Shown here one piece after another: positions 44,101 through 49,700 of a DNA stretch of 50,737 bases. Every line of letters starts with the position of its first letter. Positions within the stretch are counted from its first letter, which is position 1. Source of the stretch: Nocardiopsis sp. MG754419. GTDB taxonomy: Bacteria; Actinomycetota; Actinomycetes; Streptosporangiales; Streptosporangiaceae. Both the position numbers and the translations under genes were made by a program. The notes beneath the pieces were generated by a model that saw only the letters and a program-made list of their open reading frames with translations, was not told the origin of the DNA and made no database searches. The DNA lies in the NCBI RefSeq assembly GCF_018207095.1, contig NZ_QOCZ01000082.1, forward strand, positions 1-50,737, written 5' to 3'.

Positions 44101-44546
44101 CCCGGCCGCAGCCCCGGCCTGAACCTCGGCCTCAGCCGCGTCCTCGGCCTGAGCCGGAGTCGGAGTCTGAGTCGGAGTCTGATGTTGAGCCGCGGCCCCG
44201 GCCCCGGCCTGAACCCCGGACTCGTCCGGAGCCGGAGTCGGATTCCGAGTCTGAGTCGGAATCCGAGCCCCGGCCCCAGCCTCGGCCTCGTCCACGGCCC
44301 CGGTCTGATCCGCAGCTTCGTCCTCGGCCCGAGCCGGAGCCGGAGTCTGATGCTGAGCCTCGTCCTCGGCCTCGTCCACGGCCCCGGTCTGAGCCCCAGC
44401 TTCGTCCTCGGCCCGAGCCGGAATCGGAGTCGGAGTCGGAGTCGGATTCCGAGTCTGAGTCTGAGTCGGAATCCGAGCCCGAGGTCGGAGGGGAGCAAGC
44501 AGCCGTGAACGACTCGAATCCCGAGGGAGCCCCATCCGACAGGTGA
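26172..44546 (+). CDS. Giant type VII multi-domain effector: 3 glycosyltransferase and 2 metzincin-like modules (main part)
   Basis: 6,124 codons open from TTG 26172, but with no ribosome binding site; it continues the preceding ORF. Order by residue: P/S/T-rich linker with DPSADGHT repeats (1-400); metzincin-like module (409-740, HETAH at 650); Ala-rich coiled coil; OmpA-like (1125-1240) plus DXD glycosyltransferase (1265-1565, D1383/D1385); second OmpA-GT (DXD at D1896); a beta-rich module; second metzincin-like module (HESGH at 2624) and coil; third OmpA-GT (D3382); coiled coil (~3670-3830); Thr-rich spacer (~3950-4010); unassigned beta-rich region (~4016-5910); Pro-Arg/Ser-Glu tail. The GT cores have KSDIVRYHAL and GGMHVDSD, as in TcdA/TcdB- and GT32-like enzymes. 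I infer an exported toxin that glycosylates target proteins; the target is unknown. Confidence 0.85.
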   Translation: MNRGPGTAPTPDAPDLSGTGAPHTDGPSVSRLADEEPGTTPGDGFLDGPAHSATPPGDDATRVGEDAITEIDHPTGAPAAGGGFMGVPPAATGAPPSSQGGEGSGTSRPGAAPRADGTSTPASRTQDPSADGDTADQTVRAQDPSADGHTADQAARVQDPSADGHTTPRPSDAAPVRTVSDAEAPSDASRTEVRDEPHTASSDRDSGPVPERAAPGTVDETPGNAAHDSRQSPPRSDQDDFGDLYDDPPTPPRSESGPPDPRDPWQGNPPRELDLSGLAGFKPTGDQPLMGGDDPFWRGGADALEALFFGQAPSSPVPFGPIGGGTPLAPGPQSIVSRAFAPPSDAAPSDAAPSDGSQGAPSSRVGPPNGSAPVASTPPTESATPTERLRSDPENEVPLSDHEHRGVRHPSEWSGEDRAAWETARAQAPVHQVGGPHVSAGLDEIKKDARGARLEELPGGGQRRVPADMSPKWTGERRFEWKRVEIPPQLRTEDGPTHVREVTFRVRPVRDTGMTVPQFDAYLRDYGRTLDTMWNGKFRLRGDGSVVNGDGAVVHRLGEKELRTLFGEDSLPDPKDLGGREATVAGGDRGPGTGDQLHIRLELADDTTPEHLVHATPLVRHHDDAAGPEDIPGMDMTLWHDGLPVEAAVHETAHWLGLNDEYWDPKSVFRSRGDSAAVRVDHALMTNTWMEFSGGRFRKTQEPFVRTAYADTIASVMDHGTADHSPPRRAADLSDQAKAEITRILKPDLPASDPRASQVFDRFALVTDHVLRGWDVDRVADQLLSPGDAAVRGAVREHVRVAADARAGAGVERVRAEAARAVGEEGVAEAADARASRLDEVARAADVRADEARQRAADSGADDRAARLRDVLTAGTDQLRSDGLLARALHTADRHGLPVPAQAVRDALPDSERNRLADRLRERHTNGVRVTGGEWVGALTESNRQLLIGDLLPSGRPQPGSVLDSLGAMPRPVVDRLALEIIGAAHDQMFRNESPKDVAVVVPGHTEVRLSADQVRDQVAEWHRQGVLTDALGRMPSLGVPMTQAPMSSSGGPVPGDKNPFRRGAGDSVSSSGGPVPGDTNPFRRGGSRGDQGGSLPLAPEDGSKPLGPAAGGSGSRSAAPPGVDLNDVVSLSFARSDSGLGDEQSAAVEAFARRRVDEAYRALLSNAQLPVVQLPAVQVQGFGNRAGSSGTAGERGKAVVDAYIESVQSLNVHRVGIFANDLNAVVLDPAKGSGGRDANRAAELRSVAPSEQRVVMGGAGSDPRAVPRVLHMSWFHGRVPQASAQNMRDWVARAAEAGWSVRLWTDDRAAARNSGLFAELSSTVGSGSGPVVDISTNPSRDLGMEGKALDLHALATDRELWPMKSDIVRYHALVEHGGMHVDSDIAPGSVNLKDSLPPMDPESVPLFSPLLRDQEQQEKVQEKVAELGRLTGMDVSDPAMIAQHQWRMGDFNNNLIVAPPDSRFLNEIISELDPVKVRAAVPEAMSKLSGEAAKRAAGAAAQFTGPGMMRTKLISYISGQERLESWETRGFGEFRKGNWTVDSRYADYLSGVTWVTEDSADYVKRVDTDSGSGSDTGDGPGESSTPKALKPPEPAVPTHRGTQPPTTGPAPTTAPGTPGAPVQGETNPSRRGDSRADRNDVVSVSFDRSSSQLTGDEKAKVRSFTESRAEEVYQALLSNTQFPVFQLPAVEVQGFGSRADSSDTARDRGKAVEEAYTESVQSLGVHHVGISTSDLNPVVLDPEKRPGGRDANRAAELRTVDPPDQRVVMGGQGNNPSEVPRVLHMSWFHGQVPEASAQNMREWVRSAVDAGWSVRVWTDEQAAERNSGLFADLSNMGKSGDRSVVDISRNLSEDLDMKGGARNLHELATERELWPMKSDIVRYHALVKHGGMHVDSDIAPGEINLNDALPPMDPDSVPMFSPLLRDQDQQESVEQKVAELGRRAGADASALPSPARFQWRMGDFNNNLIVAPPNSRFLNEIISEMDPVKVEAAAPEAMSKLSGEAAKRAAGAAAQFTGPGMMRTKLISYIADQERRDPWQTQKFGEFRKGNWTVDSRYADYLSGVTWVTEDSRDFAKHVSTASGGGSDAAGGPGESSTPKALKPAQMVDPTGPAHRGTQPPTTGPAATTAVETPGAPVSGLSGDGRLGDRAPRVAGLPDSGSWGPERGPRVRQVSGLFADVLKVSADGPPLVVEVGTARGPMRAEVRIDNLFFESTQREIRGAEGQGGPSTVVDVKVRIRIPAQDGVDQRAMVEASRELRHQVGVVLNDQYVLPDGRQLNVSVVPAQPSDPPERVHATVQWSPVSSGTDGGALPAAGHDSGRGVGEFLRRLGLLDGDPERGARDPYVARRTLERIATMVEPRTDHRSSDLQRAQPARIHPNLVDPSAWSGQDRAAWEAARTAAPVNQVGGQHVSAGLDEIRRDARPARVEESPDGRQRRVPADMSRKWTGERRFEWKRVEIPPHLRTEDGPSHVFEIIFRVRVRPGEGVTQAGYDAYMRQYRDEMEALWNGQFRMRGDGSVVRPQDGAVVHRLDSRMMETLFGRDGIPDPKDLGGREVTVPGGDRGRGTGDQLHVRLELADDTTPDHLVHASPVLRTHDPARSSPVMNMKVWSLGLPPKAGAHESGHYFGLNDTYLDTDSVFRASRDSNVVDSGGLMDNAWLDSTSPSYMKPAIKDGYLDTIDSVRAHGSTRGTPAVRAADLPGHVQDDIARILLPATTAVGESPVGVFDRFALVTDQLLRGWDVDRVADQLVSPSDAALRGAVREDVGVAADARAAAGVERARADVARAEGEDGVADAAEARGSRLDQLARAADARADEARRRAADSGADDRASRAYEALDAEVSSWRSDGRLARALDVADRHGLSVSAESVVSQLSDSARDRLGGVLADSAADVADARAAFTAGRELVNGRGPLADDPATGARPDVTEIRERWERWREFGDLAAALRVLHDSGVTVSGREWLAAMPDMSRDRVLQHLLPSDSVRPRDHFPGLAGLDGLDGMPRPVVEQLALDLLGAGYDRLVHNRQPGDLAVRVPGHPPLQITAEQVRQQLDAWRREGVLDNGLRLLPKLRVPLLKPTFQDASSVPSDPLRSRSTQEGVPKTLGPAAGGSGSRSAAPPGVDLNDVVTLSFARSDSALGDEQSAALKAFAERRADEAYRALLSNRQLPVVQLPAVQVQGFGNRAGSSDTAADRGNQVSRAYTESVQSLNVHRVGIFANDLNAVVLDPEKRAGGRDANRAAELRTVDPPEQRVVMGGEGSSPRDVPRVLHMSWFHGRVPEASAQNMRDWVLRAAEADWSVRLWTDERAAGRNSALFAELSSTVGAGPGPVVDISTNPSRDLEMEGKALELHELATDRELWPMKSDIVRYHALVEHGGMHVDSDIAPGEINLNDALPPMDPESVPMFSPLLRDQEQQEKVEDKVAELGRLTGMDVSDPAMIAQHQWRMGDFNNNLIVAPPGSRFLNEIIAEMDTVKVEAAAPEAMSKLSGEAAKRAAGAAAQFTGPGMMRTKLISYIAGQERLASGETQGFGEFRKGNWTVDPRYADYLSGVAWVTEDSADYVKRVDTDSGSGSETGDGPGESGTPKALKPPGSEPVRGEQARENARREPVVPTGEPATDSRSRAEEAAPDRDSGEGAGTRPRTDTPVASDAVTSERVLAQSWVDVLNPEPAMAAVQVRDFAEQAATPPAEDTPSVVVDPGTERNTAEHERELARARRGKQPDPAAVDRAEASNMESRAEQARLQAETERHLANEATVRAAAATGADAQATTSSRVDDTAAEADTRQERAEQAEILAMISEERAREARLRAEAAERAADRELDAPIVERPAVTESPSGDPARGTSRQGSDQGDPPPRHRETPAAEVAALAETAPKAPETTVSRPEGDDTVRASEPPAVPARPRLRRSEPFPAPERQVDNAGTSRTPNDRETTTDRIPDPKVIPVEASTSHPATTTTTTTNPAPATNPATTTPSTNPGTAPVTNPVTTATTATTSPATTTATGSETTTTSTDPAATRRLNYLLTSGQIDAPLVGPAADRLVARLRTDLDGRLSRGEIDAIERRVRADFERDSRPYFGSAGHTFTIAGRGGERSVTLKLSPEGDAWTSAPEPGPAAKEKGPDSAPSVETKNTAEQKTKGTRKGAATSTAAAGLTFSATVYGVVPDDSALAGPVFSFSLGGTRNQRSTAYTVSDGATSASEVSLKGTPERFTSPLRAELTVSPPPSAAPEGNRRDRNGQHDTDTELTQRPVVVSLVEPRGLFLSVPGGLKNRSVDADPATGAPAHFFLPDPFDTLSPASRTPDRQGSRVGNGHPLIVDPIHGLGGQLRQLLGIGPDHPSNGELREATAPGAIRDILWALDRGPTPVAVVADSRGVPRVLTMWSVPRELTRVEDAPEKATLSRGNKVDKKAGLAAKRSTNLKIGAGFGAVLSLVQGALRLNAPLFHASYKAEGASNRAIATSGDRKDTAHSDKVETYEVQRVFYATLSGDATLMSTLGRSVEQITVTDARRMAGLDEPTPEARSRRVPRFEHLATDRPAHWGGTVPREVLHQDGSRYRSAPRPATPEDGNPPPEPRPTSVYEDYARAVLAGIASEFPGLVVTDLASISKETYARRPGAAPEQSRTPREFPGLRRDYQQALANTILVLDAITPHNLESGGRLGEWTGPGIDLHLIETANVDPKLAHRGGLFRPPFVTVRLHADATGRTFGGTSTVGTKTTVGGSVEQTEGHERTHTSTQQLSVGVHGRDLAVDGQGMLKNIGMFDVTAEASQPRGRAQEYKVKGAAEGTVKTTGDTDVWRYDLDLTAKIGKFRKADDLAVIDEDGAADARTRDGVEYDGYAVTIQGPRARLEVEAPAGRDTGPADGRSPAARSTATGTGPAPAQRRLTSAEARAVVLGTTPAPAAHPLDSVPTVTDTVTAPDLYRLGNRLLTDTTPGFQDFLRRSRGAHDYLRQLLLSPTLSGGVQQLLSRYGLRSGRLQVDTSWLWRGLPTLVVRAGRGGFRLHEIMPDTTVEISSTGEVSIGTTSTHGGHSRSLAFTSRLWLNPNDEVPEGAAQTSGSAPTGSYAPIPMPMGSVTPYSRSTTLSSAASLTVSRATTVAPQGGSFPYTADLSFDQAAEVKTDWKLGVSVPRTSSTATHHGVHSEVPGAEFGYIAESEAYAADLIRDAVETDAEGNPVAVVLADHDAPRPDWEPRDGLTGLGHRRHGPDAGPVVDDLMRRLAEQDLELTGTSREQLFKQVGEHISRGLDDATAEAVPIKVNVRSTSAVHSSSPGKITVEVIRQHTEVDRLGAKADFTDSRSRSADISSSDGKQKAATVGAGFGTSNLMPREGVDSQSDLAPGSQPGALLNLTGEASRQSGETTTRSTGDSVTETADTTITGPYLVLGTDTSLRLYLETDAGQTIVAEKKAGRMSELYPAPYLVREGEPEARAPRASGPRTLPPPAQPLETAVREWTARRHAAARATVPPLEALSVAGDGKAVTAAGYIAAARASGWQPPANASPRAHFQSASEYLVDKMGPRADSIPAALSGLALAANFAPAADTGSALPDLFRDRVVTFADLKWSLHAVPRAEGARLIDVSVDSAHAGTRKGEKSDETTVERSVTTTGGVGGGVSGFLPQNYRNMGSTNDTQSSTVSSAQGTSNTTRTDHPSRPPVSSKRAYLVAVPTTWLVAAESPVAQTRRAGASRQQVGASEVEAEVLAWVDHDQALALGIVGGVEANKALWDGLYTAQEAFGEAEKAYFAARRELPELVREIQEAHRSGDAERLREARAAHTAQRATADRLHGLFMRGFDVWDSARTAARESLGLTGLERSLDDARRSKDQGRIRNAQAALDTHRAKVDQLRTEAERAYLAWDDTRNQPPPTERSTERTGVPPVPEPTVTDGRGGTTENLGGTAIPSDSSGRSMQEVYFDALNVRPPSVPATVTSGGASRGAESPRREDDSESESDAEPRPQPRPQPRPQPRSRPEPESDSESEPESRPQPRPEPRPQPRPRPEPESESESESDVEPRPRPRPEPRTRPEPESDSESESESEPRPQPRPRPRPRSDPQLRPRPEPEPESDAEPRPRPRPRPRSEPQLRPRPEPESESESESDSESESESESEPEVGGEQAAVNDSNPEGAPSDR
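26550..26690 (+). repeat. Three in-frame DPSADG repeats
   Basis: The linker contains QDPSADGDTADQ, QDPSADGHTADQ and QDPSADGHT at a spacing of about 57 bases, with the DNA nearly identical. It is a flexible spacer between the export domain and the first enzymatic module. Confidence 0.8.
27397..28390 (+). repeat. Metzincin-like zinc protease module, copy 1
   Basis: The module begins EWSGEDRAAWETARAQAPV and is related along its whole length to 33307-34310. HETAHWLGLNDEY supplies the HExxHxxGxxD zinc site with Asp as third ligand, as in snapalysin, and LMTNTW downstream fits a Met-turn. Zinc protease activity is inferred. Confidence 0.75.
29310..29430 (+). repeat. Two tandem SSGGPVPGDxNPFRRG repeats
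   Basis: SSSGGPVPGDKNPFRRG is followed at once by SSSGGPVPGDTNPFRRG; a degenerate third copy (APVQGETNPSRRG) precedes the second glycosyltransferase module. They form linkers before glycosyltransferase modules. Confidence 0.8.
29492..30950 (+). repeat. OmpA-like plus glycosyltransferase module, copy 1
   Basis: It starts in a linker whose DNA is nearly identical to that of copy 3, passes through the OmpA-like part (VVSLSFARSDSGLGDEQ, ANRAAELR) and the DXD glycosyltransferase, and ends in PKALKPP. The DXD Asp codons are at 30318 and 30324. Confidence 0.9.
31089..32487 (+). repeat. OmpA-like plus glycosyltransferase module, copy 2
   Basis: The most divergent of the three copies, beginning NDVVSVSFDRSS and ending PKALKPA. 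The DXD motif (HVDSD) is at 31851-31865, and GDFNNNLIVAPP is conserved. The middle insertion differs (RRAGADASALPSPARFQ against RLTGMDVSDPAMIAQHQ). Confidence 0.9.
33307..34310 (+). repeat. Metzincin-like zinc protease module, copy 2
   Basis: A homologue of 27397-28390 with HESGHYFGLNDTY (His codon at 34041) and LMDNAW as the candidate Met-turn. The first ~150 residues are nearly the same as copy 1; the C-terminal third diverges. The zinc ligands are intact in both copies. Confidence 0.75.
35488..36948 (+). repeat. OmpA-like plus glycosyltransferase module, copy 3
   Basis: Its first ~70 bases differ from copy 1 at about one position, and long stretches elsewhere are identical in DNA, including FGEFRKGNWTV and the PAMIAQHQWRMGDFNNN block. 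The DXD Asp codons are at 36315 and 36321. The copy 1 and copy 3 flanks (protease module, coil, linker) also correspond, so a unit of about 3.6 kb was duplicated. Confidence 0.9.
38020..38215 (+). repeat. Thr-Asn-Pro low-complexity spacer
   Basis: About 60 codons are almost only Thr, Pro, Asn and Ala (TTTTNPAPATNPATTT type). It separates the enzymatic modules from the large C-terminal region and would be extended and exposed. Confidence 0.85.
43980..44505 (+). repeat. Pro-Arg / Ser-Glu alternating tail
   Basis: The last ~180 codons of the giant effector alternate basic PRPQPRPRP tracts with acidic ESESESDSE tracts, in at least six cycles. The DNA is built from repeats of GAGTCTGAGTCGGAGTC and CGGCCCCGGCCTC-like units, so copy number is probably unstable. 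Confidence 0.9.
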
Positions 44547-44706
44547 TCCAGGCCCCGCCCGGCGCTCTGAGGGATAGCGTTCCACCGCATGCCCTCCCGA
44601 TCCACCACCGCTCCCCCCACGTCCCAGCCAGGACGCGGAGGACACCCGGGGCAGCCGCCCCGACCTCCCACCATCCCCAGGGAAGACCGAAAGGACCTAG
44701 TGCCAC

Positions 44707-46650
44707 ATGAGCGAGAAAGCCGCGGGAAGGGACGAGCCGCCGTCGCGCGTGAGTGACGGCTCCGCCTCCTCCACCACACAGGGTGCGGTGGCCGGCGCCC
44801 ACACCGCCGCGCCGGCGGTCGGCGCCGACCGGGACCCGGGTCCGGGATCCGGGGACGGCCGAGCACTCTCCGTTCCCAGGGACGTGACCCTGGGGAGGTC
44901 GGACACGGCCGCTCCGCTCACCGAGCGGACCGCGGGTTCCGGGGAACCGGTCTCCCCGCCCCAGACGGGGGTCCCGATGAGTCTGCGCCCGGAGCCGCAG
45001 CAGGCGGTCGCCGAAGCGCCGACAGGCACCGCGCAGGTCCAGGGTGAGACGGCCCAGAACACGGACGCTGCCGCCGCCGACGCCACCGCCGCGTACGCGG
45101 CAGCGGAAGGGACGGCCTCCGCGGCCGCCGCGAGCACGGACGAGGTCGCGCTCCGGGACCGGCTGGGGCGCCCGGGGCGTCCGACCCTCGCCTTCGCCGC
45201 GATCGCGGGTGTGGTGCTCATGGCCACCCCGTTCGCGGTCAACGAGACCTCCCAGCGCCTACCCGGCACCGCCATGGGCCTGGTCGACCAACAGGGTGTG
45301 TTCGGCTACTTCGCCCTGTCCGGCGCGGGCTCCGGCGCCGACGCGGCCTCGTTGACCGATCAGCGGGCCCAGTCGGCCGCCGTGGCGTCGGGACCGGCGA
45401 CCGCGGCGTTGGAACAGCCCGGCTCGGAGAGCGGTTACGTGCCCGAGGTGCTGCCGCAGGAGCCCCCCGTACCGGCCGGCGTCACTCCTTCGGAGGAGCC
45501 GGACGACGACGGCACCGGGCCGTCGTCGGACGCTCCCCGCGAGGGAGGTCCGGGTGACCCGGTCGACACCGAGGACGCCGAATCGTCGAGCGGGGACCTG
45601 GCCCCGGACTTCGGCGCGGGTGGCGACGAGGACGAGGACGACCGGGACTCGGACCCCGAGGACGGCGGCTCCGAGGACTCCGAGGGAGGCGAGGACGGTG
45701 AAGGTGACGGCGACTCGCGAGTCGGCGCGCTGCCGGACCGCAACACGGACGGGCCGTTGTCCATGACCGCGTTCCAGGGCTCCGAGGTGGAGGACACCGA
45801 CGATGAGGGGGACGGCGACCCCGATCCCCAGCGCGAGGAGCCGGCGGACGACAAGGAGACCCGCTCCGCGGACGCCGAGACCCGGGCCGAGGACACCGAC
45901 GCGCTGAGCGAACCCATGAGAACGGACGGCGGGATCCCCCTGGCCGACGCCGTTCCCCAGGAGTCCCCCTCGCACCACCCCCGCGAGGAGACGCAAAAGG
46001 AGCCCCTGACCCCGAGGTCCGGCGAAGGGTCCGACTCCGACGAGGACTCCGGAGTCCTCGAACAGGGGTACCGGCCCACCGTCGAGAAGGTCCCCGCGGA
46101 GGGGCCCCCGCCACCGCCGGAGTTCCGCTACGCCGAGGTGGCCGGGGTCGGCTGTGCGCCGAACGAGCGCATCGCCTACGGCACCGCCGGGGAGTTCTGG
46201 CACGGAGACGGCACCGACAGTTGGGCGTTCGGGTTCGAGGGCGGGTTCACCGCGGAGAACTGCGACGGCCGGTGGCACGCCATCCCGGTCTCCGGGGATC
46301 CGGACGTACCGAACGGCAAGTACGCGTTCTGGACGTTCAACATCGGTTTCACCGACGCCGCGTGCGACGTCTACGTCCACATCCCCGACGCGGAGAGCCC
46401 CCGCTGGGTCGGGGGCGAGCCCGCCCAGTACCAACTGCACCCCTCCGCGGACCCGGCGACCAGCGAGCCGTTCGCGTCCTTCACCGTCGACCAGGTGGCC
46501 GACAAGGGCGGCTGGGTGTACGTGGGCTCCTACGACGCGCCCGGCGACACCATCAGCGTGAAGCTCCAGAACAGCGGAGCCGACCAGGTCGACGGCCGCG
46601 ACACCAACGCCCACGTGGTGGCGTCGGCGGTGCGCACCCGCTGCAACTGA
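44707..46650 (+). CDS. Membrane-anchored acidic protein with C-terminal golvesin/Xly-type beta domain
   Basis: A 647-residue protein with four parts: a disordered Ala/Thr/Pro-rich cytosolic segment (1-155), one membrane helix (RPTLAFAAIAGVVLMATPFAV, 158-178), a long acidic Ser/Glu/Asp-rich stalk (~230-500), and a compact beta-rich domain (~505-647) with two clear Cys near its ends. The last domain has FTVDQVADKGGWVYVGSYD and AHVVASAVRTRC, the pattern of golvesin C-terminal/Xly carbohydrate-binding-like domains. I infer a surface or cell-wall-facing accessory subunit of the type VII machine. It is not recognisably EccE, although it occupies a similar accessory position. The ATG at 44707 follows AAAGGA by 11 bases, 160 bp after the giant effector gene. 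Confidence 0.72.
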   Translation: MSEKAAGRDEPPSRVSDGSASSTTQGAVAGAHTAAPAVGADRDPGPGSGDGRALSVPRDVTLGRSDTAAPLTERTAGSGEPVSPPQTGVPMSLRPEPQQAVAEAPTGTAQVQGETAQNTDAAAADATAAYAAAEGTASAAAASTDEVALRDRLGRPGRPTLAFAAIAGVVLMATPFAVNETSQRLPGTAMGLVDQQGVFGYFALSGAGSGADAASLTDQRAQSAAVASGPATAALEQPGSESGYVPEVLPQEPPVPAGVTPSEEPDDDGTGPSSDAPREGGPGDPVDTEDAESSSGDLAPDFGAGGDEDEDDRDSDPEDGGSEDSEGGEDGEGDGDSRVGALPDRNTDGPLSMTAFQGSEVEDTDDEGDGDPDPQREEPADDKETRSADAETRAEDTDALSEPMRTDGGIPLADAVPQESPSHHPREETQKEPLTPRSGEGSDSDEDSGVLEQGYRPTVEKVPAEGPPPPPEFRYAEVAGVGCAPNERIAYGTAGEFWHGDGTDSWAFGFEGGFTAENCDGRWHAIPVSGDPDVPNGKYAFWTFNIGFTDAACDVYVHIPDAESPRWVGGEPAQYQLHPSADPATSEPFASFTVDQVADKGGWVYVGSYDAPGDTISVKLQNSGADQVDGRDTNAHVVASAVRTRCN

Positions 46651-46743
46651 TCCCGGCGGGCCCGGCCGATGCGCCGGGCCCGCCCCCTGAACCACCACGG
46701 TCCCGTTCCCCGCACGGGCGCGACCAGATGAAAGGACCCGGCG

Positions 46744-49700
46744 ATGTCCCGACAGCTCCTCAAGGTCGCACCCGACGGCAGGGGCGCGTACAGGACCATC
46801 CGCGCTGCCCTCGCCGCGGCCCGGAGCGGCTCCCTCATCTCCATCGCGCCCGGGCGCTACGAGGAGAGCCTCATGATCACCGAGGTGGTCACCCTCGCCG
46901 CCGAGAACGGGCGGGGCAGTGTCGAGGTCATCGCCGACTCCGGCTGCGCGGTCGCCTCCATCGCGGAGGCCGTCAAGATCACCGGGTTGGTCGTCCGCGG
47001 TCGCGACGGCGACAGGCCCGCCGTCGACATCCCCGCCGGGCAGCTGGAAATGGCCGACTGCGAGGTGGACGGTTCCGCATGGGTCGCGCTGGTGGTGCGC
47101 GGGGAGGGTGCGCTGGCCATGCGGGACTGCCGGGTCACCAACCCCGGCGGTGCCGGGATGGTCATCACGACGGGGCAGCCCACCGTCATCGAGGACAGCG
47201 TCATCGAGAACGTCGGGAGCACCGGTTTGGTCATCGGCGGCGAAGGCCGTCCCACCGTGCGCTCCTGCACCATCCGTGACGCGCGTGGCAACGGCGTGCT
47301 CGCCAACGACCGCGCCGCGGGATCCGTGGTCGACTGCGAGATCACCGGCATCGCCAAGCCCGCGGTCGTCCTGGAAGCGGACGCCGCCACCGTGATCGCC
47401 CGCGTGCGCGTCCACGACGTCGACCAGGACGGGCTGCTCGTGTCCAGCAGCGGACGGCCCCGTGTCGAGGACTGCGTGTTCGAGGACACGGGGGGTCGCG
47501 GCATCGCCCTGCACGACGGCGCCGACCCGCAGATCAACGGGGTCACCGTCACCCGCCCCGCCACGGCGGGCATCTACGCCTGGGGCGGGGCCCGCGGCAC
47601 GATGACGGGCTGCGCGGTACACGAGGCCGGGGAGGACGCCGTGCGCGTCGACGGCCGATCCTCCACCGTGTTCGTGGATCTGATGGTGCACGGCGGCGGC
47701 GGGGTCCGAATCGGCGGTGGCAGCACCACCGAGTTCGACCGCGGCCGGGTCGTGGACACCACCGGTGCGGGCTTCACCGTGGAGGCGGCCGAGCCGTTCC
47801 TTCGCGGGGTGTCCATCAGCGGGGCCCGGGGGCACGGCGTGCACTTCGCCGACGGGGGCCGGGGCCGCGTCGACGACGTCGACATCGAGGGCGTCGGTCG
47901 CACCGGTGTGCAGGCCGGGACCGGGTCGCGACCGGTGCTGAGCGGCGTGCGGGTGCGCGCGGCCCGGGACAGCGGCGTCGCTGTCGCCGAGGGCGCGGTG
48001 GCCGACCTGCGCGACTGTGACCTGGCCGAATCCGGCGGCGACGGAATCTCCGTCCAGCCGGGCGGGGAGATCACCGCCCTGCGCTCGCGGGTGCACGACG
48101 GCGGCCGCAACGGGGCCATGGTGGCCGCCGGCGCCCGAGCCGAGCTGCGCCACTGCGAGGTCTTCGGCAACAGCGGCGACGGCGTCCTCGTGCACAGCTC
48201 CGAGGACGTGACCCTGGACACCTGTTCGGTGCGCGACAACCGGCGGTCCGGTCTGCGCCAGACGGTCCGCAGCGAGCGCGTGCGCGCGGAGGGGCTGGTC
48301 AGCGTCGACAACGGCAGTCCCGACGCCTACGGTGAGTCGGCCGGTACCCCCGCTCCGCCGCTGAATCCGGCCGATGCCGGGGATCAGCGCGCCCCCGGTG
48401 ACGACGGCCGGCCGCCGGCGCCGGACGGTCCACTCGACGAGCTTCGGGCGCTGGTGGGCCTGGAGAACGTCAAGCAGGAGGTCACCACCCTCGTCAACCG
48501 CAACGAGATGGCCCAGCGGCGGGCCGAGATGGGGTTGCCCACCCCGCCCACCAGCCGCCACCTGGTGTTCGGCGGACCGCCGGGGACCGGCAAGACCACC
48601 GTGGCCCGGCTGTACGGCCGTATCCTCGCCGACCTCGGCGTGCTGCGCCGGGGCCACGTCGTGGAGGTGGCCCGCGCCGACCTGGTGTCGCAGTACGTGG
48701 GTGGTACCGCGATCAAGACCACCGAGGTGTTCGACCAGGCGCGCGGCGGCGTGCTGTTCATCGACGAGGCCTACACTCTCGTCGCCCAGCAGGACGGCGG
48801 CGTCCGGGACTTCGGCCGTGAGGCGATCGACACCCTGGTGAAGCTGATGGAGGACCACCGCGACGACGTGGTGGTCATCGCCGCAGGCTACACGGAGGAG
48901 ATGGCGCGGTTCCTGGAGGCCAACCCCGGTATGGCGTCGAGGTTCAGCCGCAACGTCGAGTTCCCCAACTACACGACTGACGAACTGGTCGACATCGTCC
49001 AGCTGATGTGCGCGGCTTCCCACTACGAGCTGCCGGAGGACACCGAAGAGGCTCTGCGCGGGCACTTCGACCGCATGACCAAGGGCGCCACGTTCGGCAA
49101 CGGTCGCACGGCCCGCAAGACCTTCGAGGAGATGGTCGACCGGCAGGCGTTCCGGCTCGGCTCCTCGGTCCCCGGCGACCCGGGGGAGATGTCGCGGCTG
49201 CGGCCCGAGGACCTCGGTGAGACGCCGGACGGGACGGACGGGCCGGACGGCGGCGCGGAGGCCGGGGAAAGGCTCACGCGTCTGCGCGCGGAGCTGGACG
49301 CGATGGTGGGGCTGGCCGAGGTCAAGTCCACGGTGACCGACCTGGCCAACCTGATCGAGACCGGTCGCCAACGCCGCCGGTTGGGGCTGCCGGTGCCGGT
49401 CATGAGCCACCACCTGGTCTTCGCGGGGCCGCCCGGAACCGGCAAGACCACCGTGGCCCGGCTCTACGGGGAACTCCTCAACGCATTGGGAGTGCTGCCC
49501 ACCCCGCGGATCGTGGAGGCCGCCCGCTCCGACCTCGTCGGCCGCTACATCGGCCACACCGCACAGCTCACGACGGAGGTCTTCGAAAGCGCGCGGGGCG
49601 GTGTCCTGTTCATCGACGAGGCCTACGCCCTGACCCCCCAAGGGGGCTCGGGCGGGGACTTCGGCCAGGAGGCGGTGGACACCCTGGTGAAGCTGATGGA

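Noticed and set aside
44132..44866. Minus-strand Ser/Asp-Gly repeat ORF near the effector tail
   Set aside because: It is only the complement of the Pro-Arg/Ser-Glu repeats and crosses the intergenic region without start signals.
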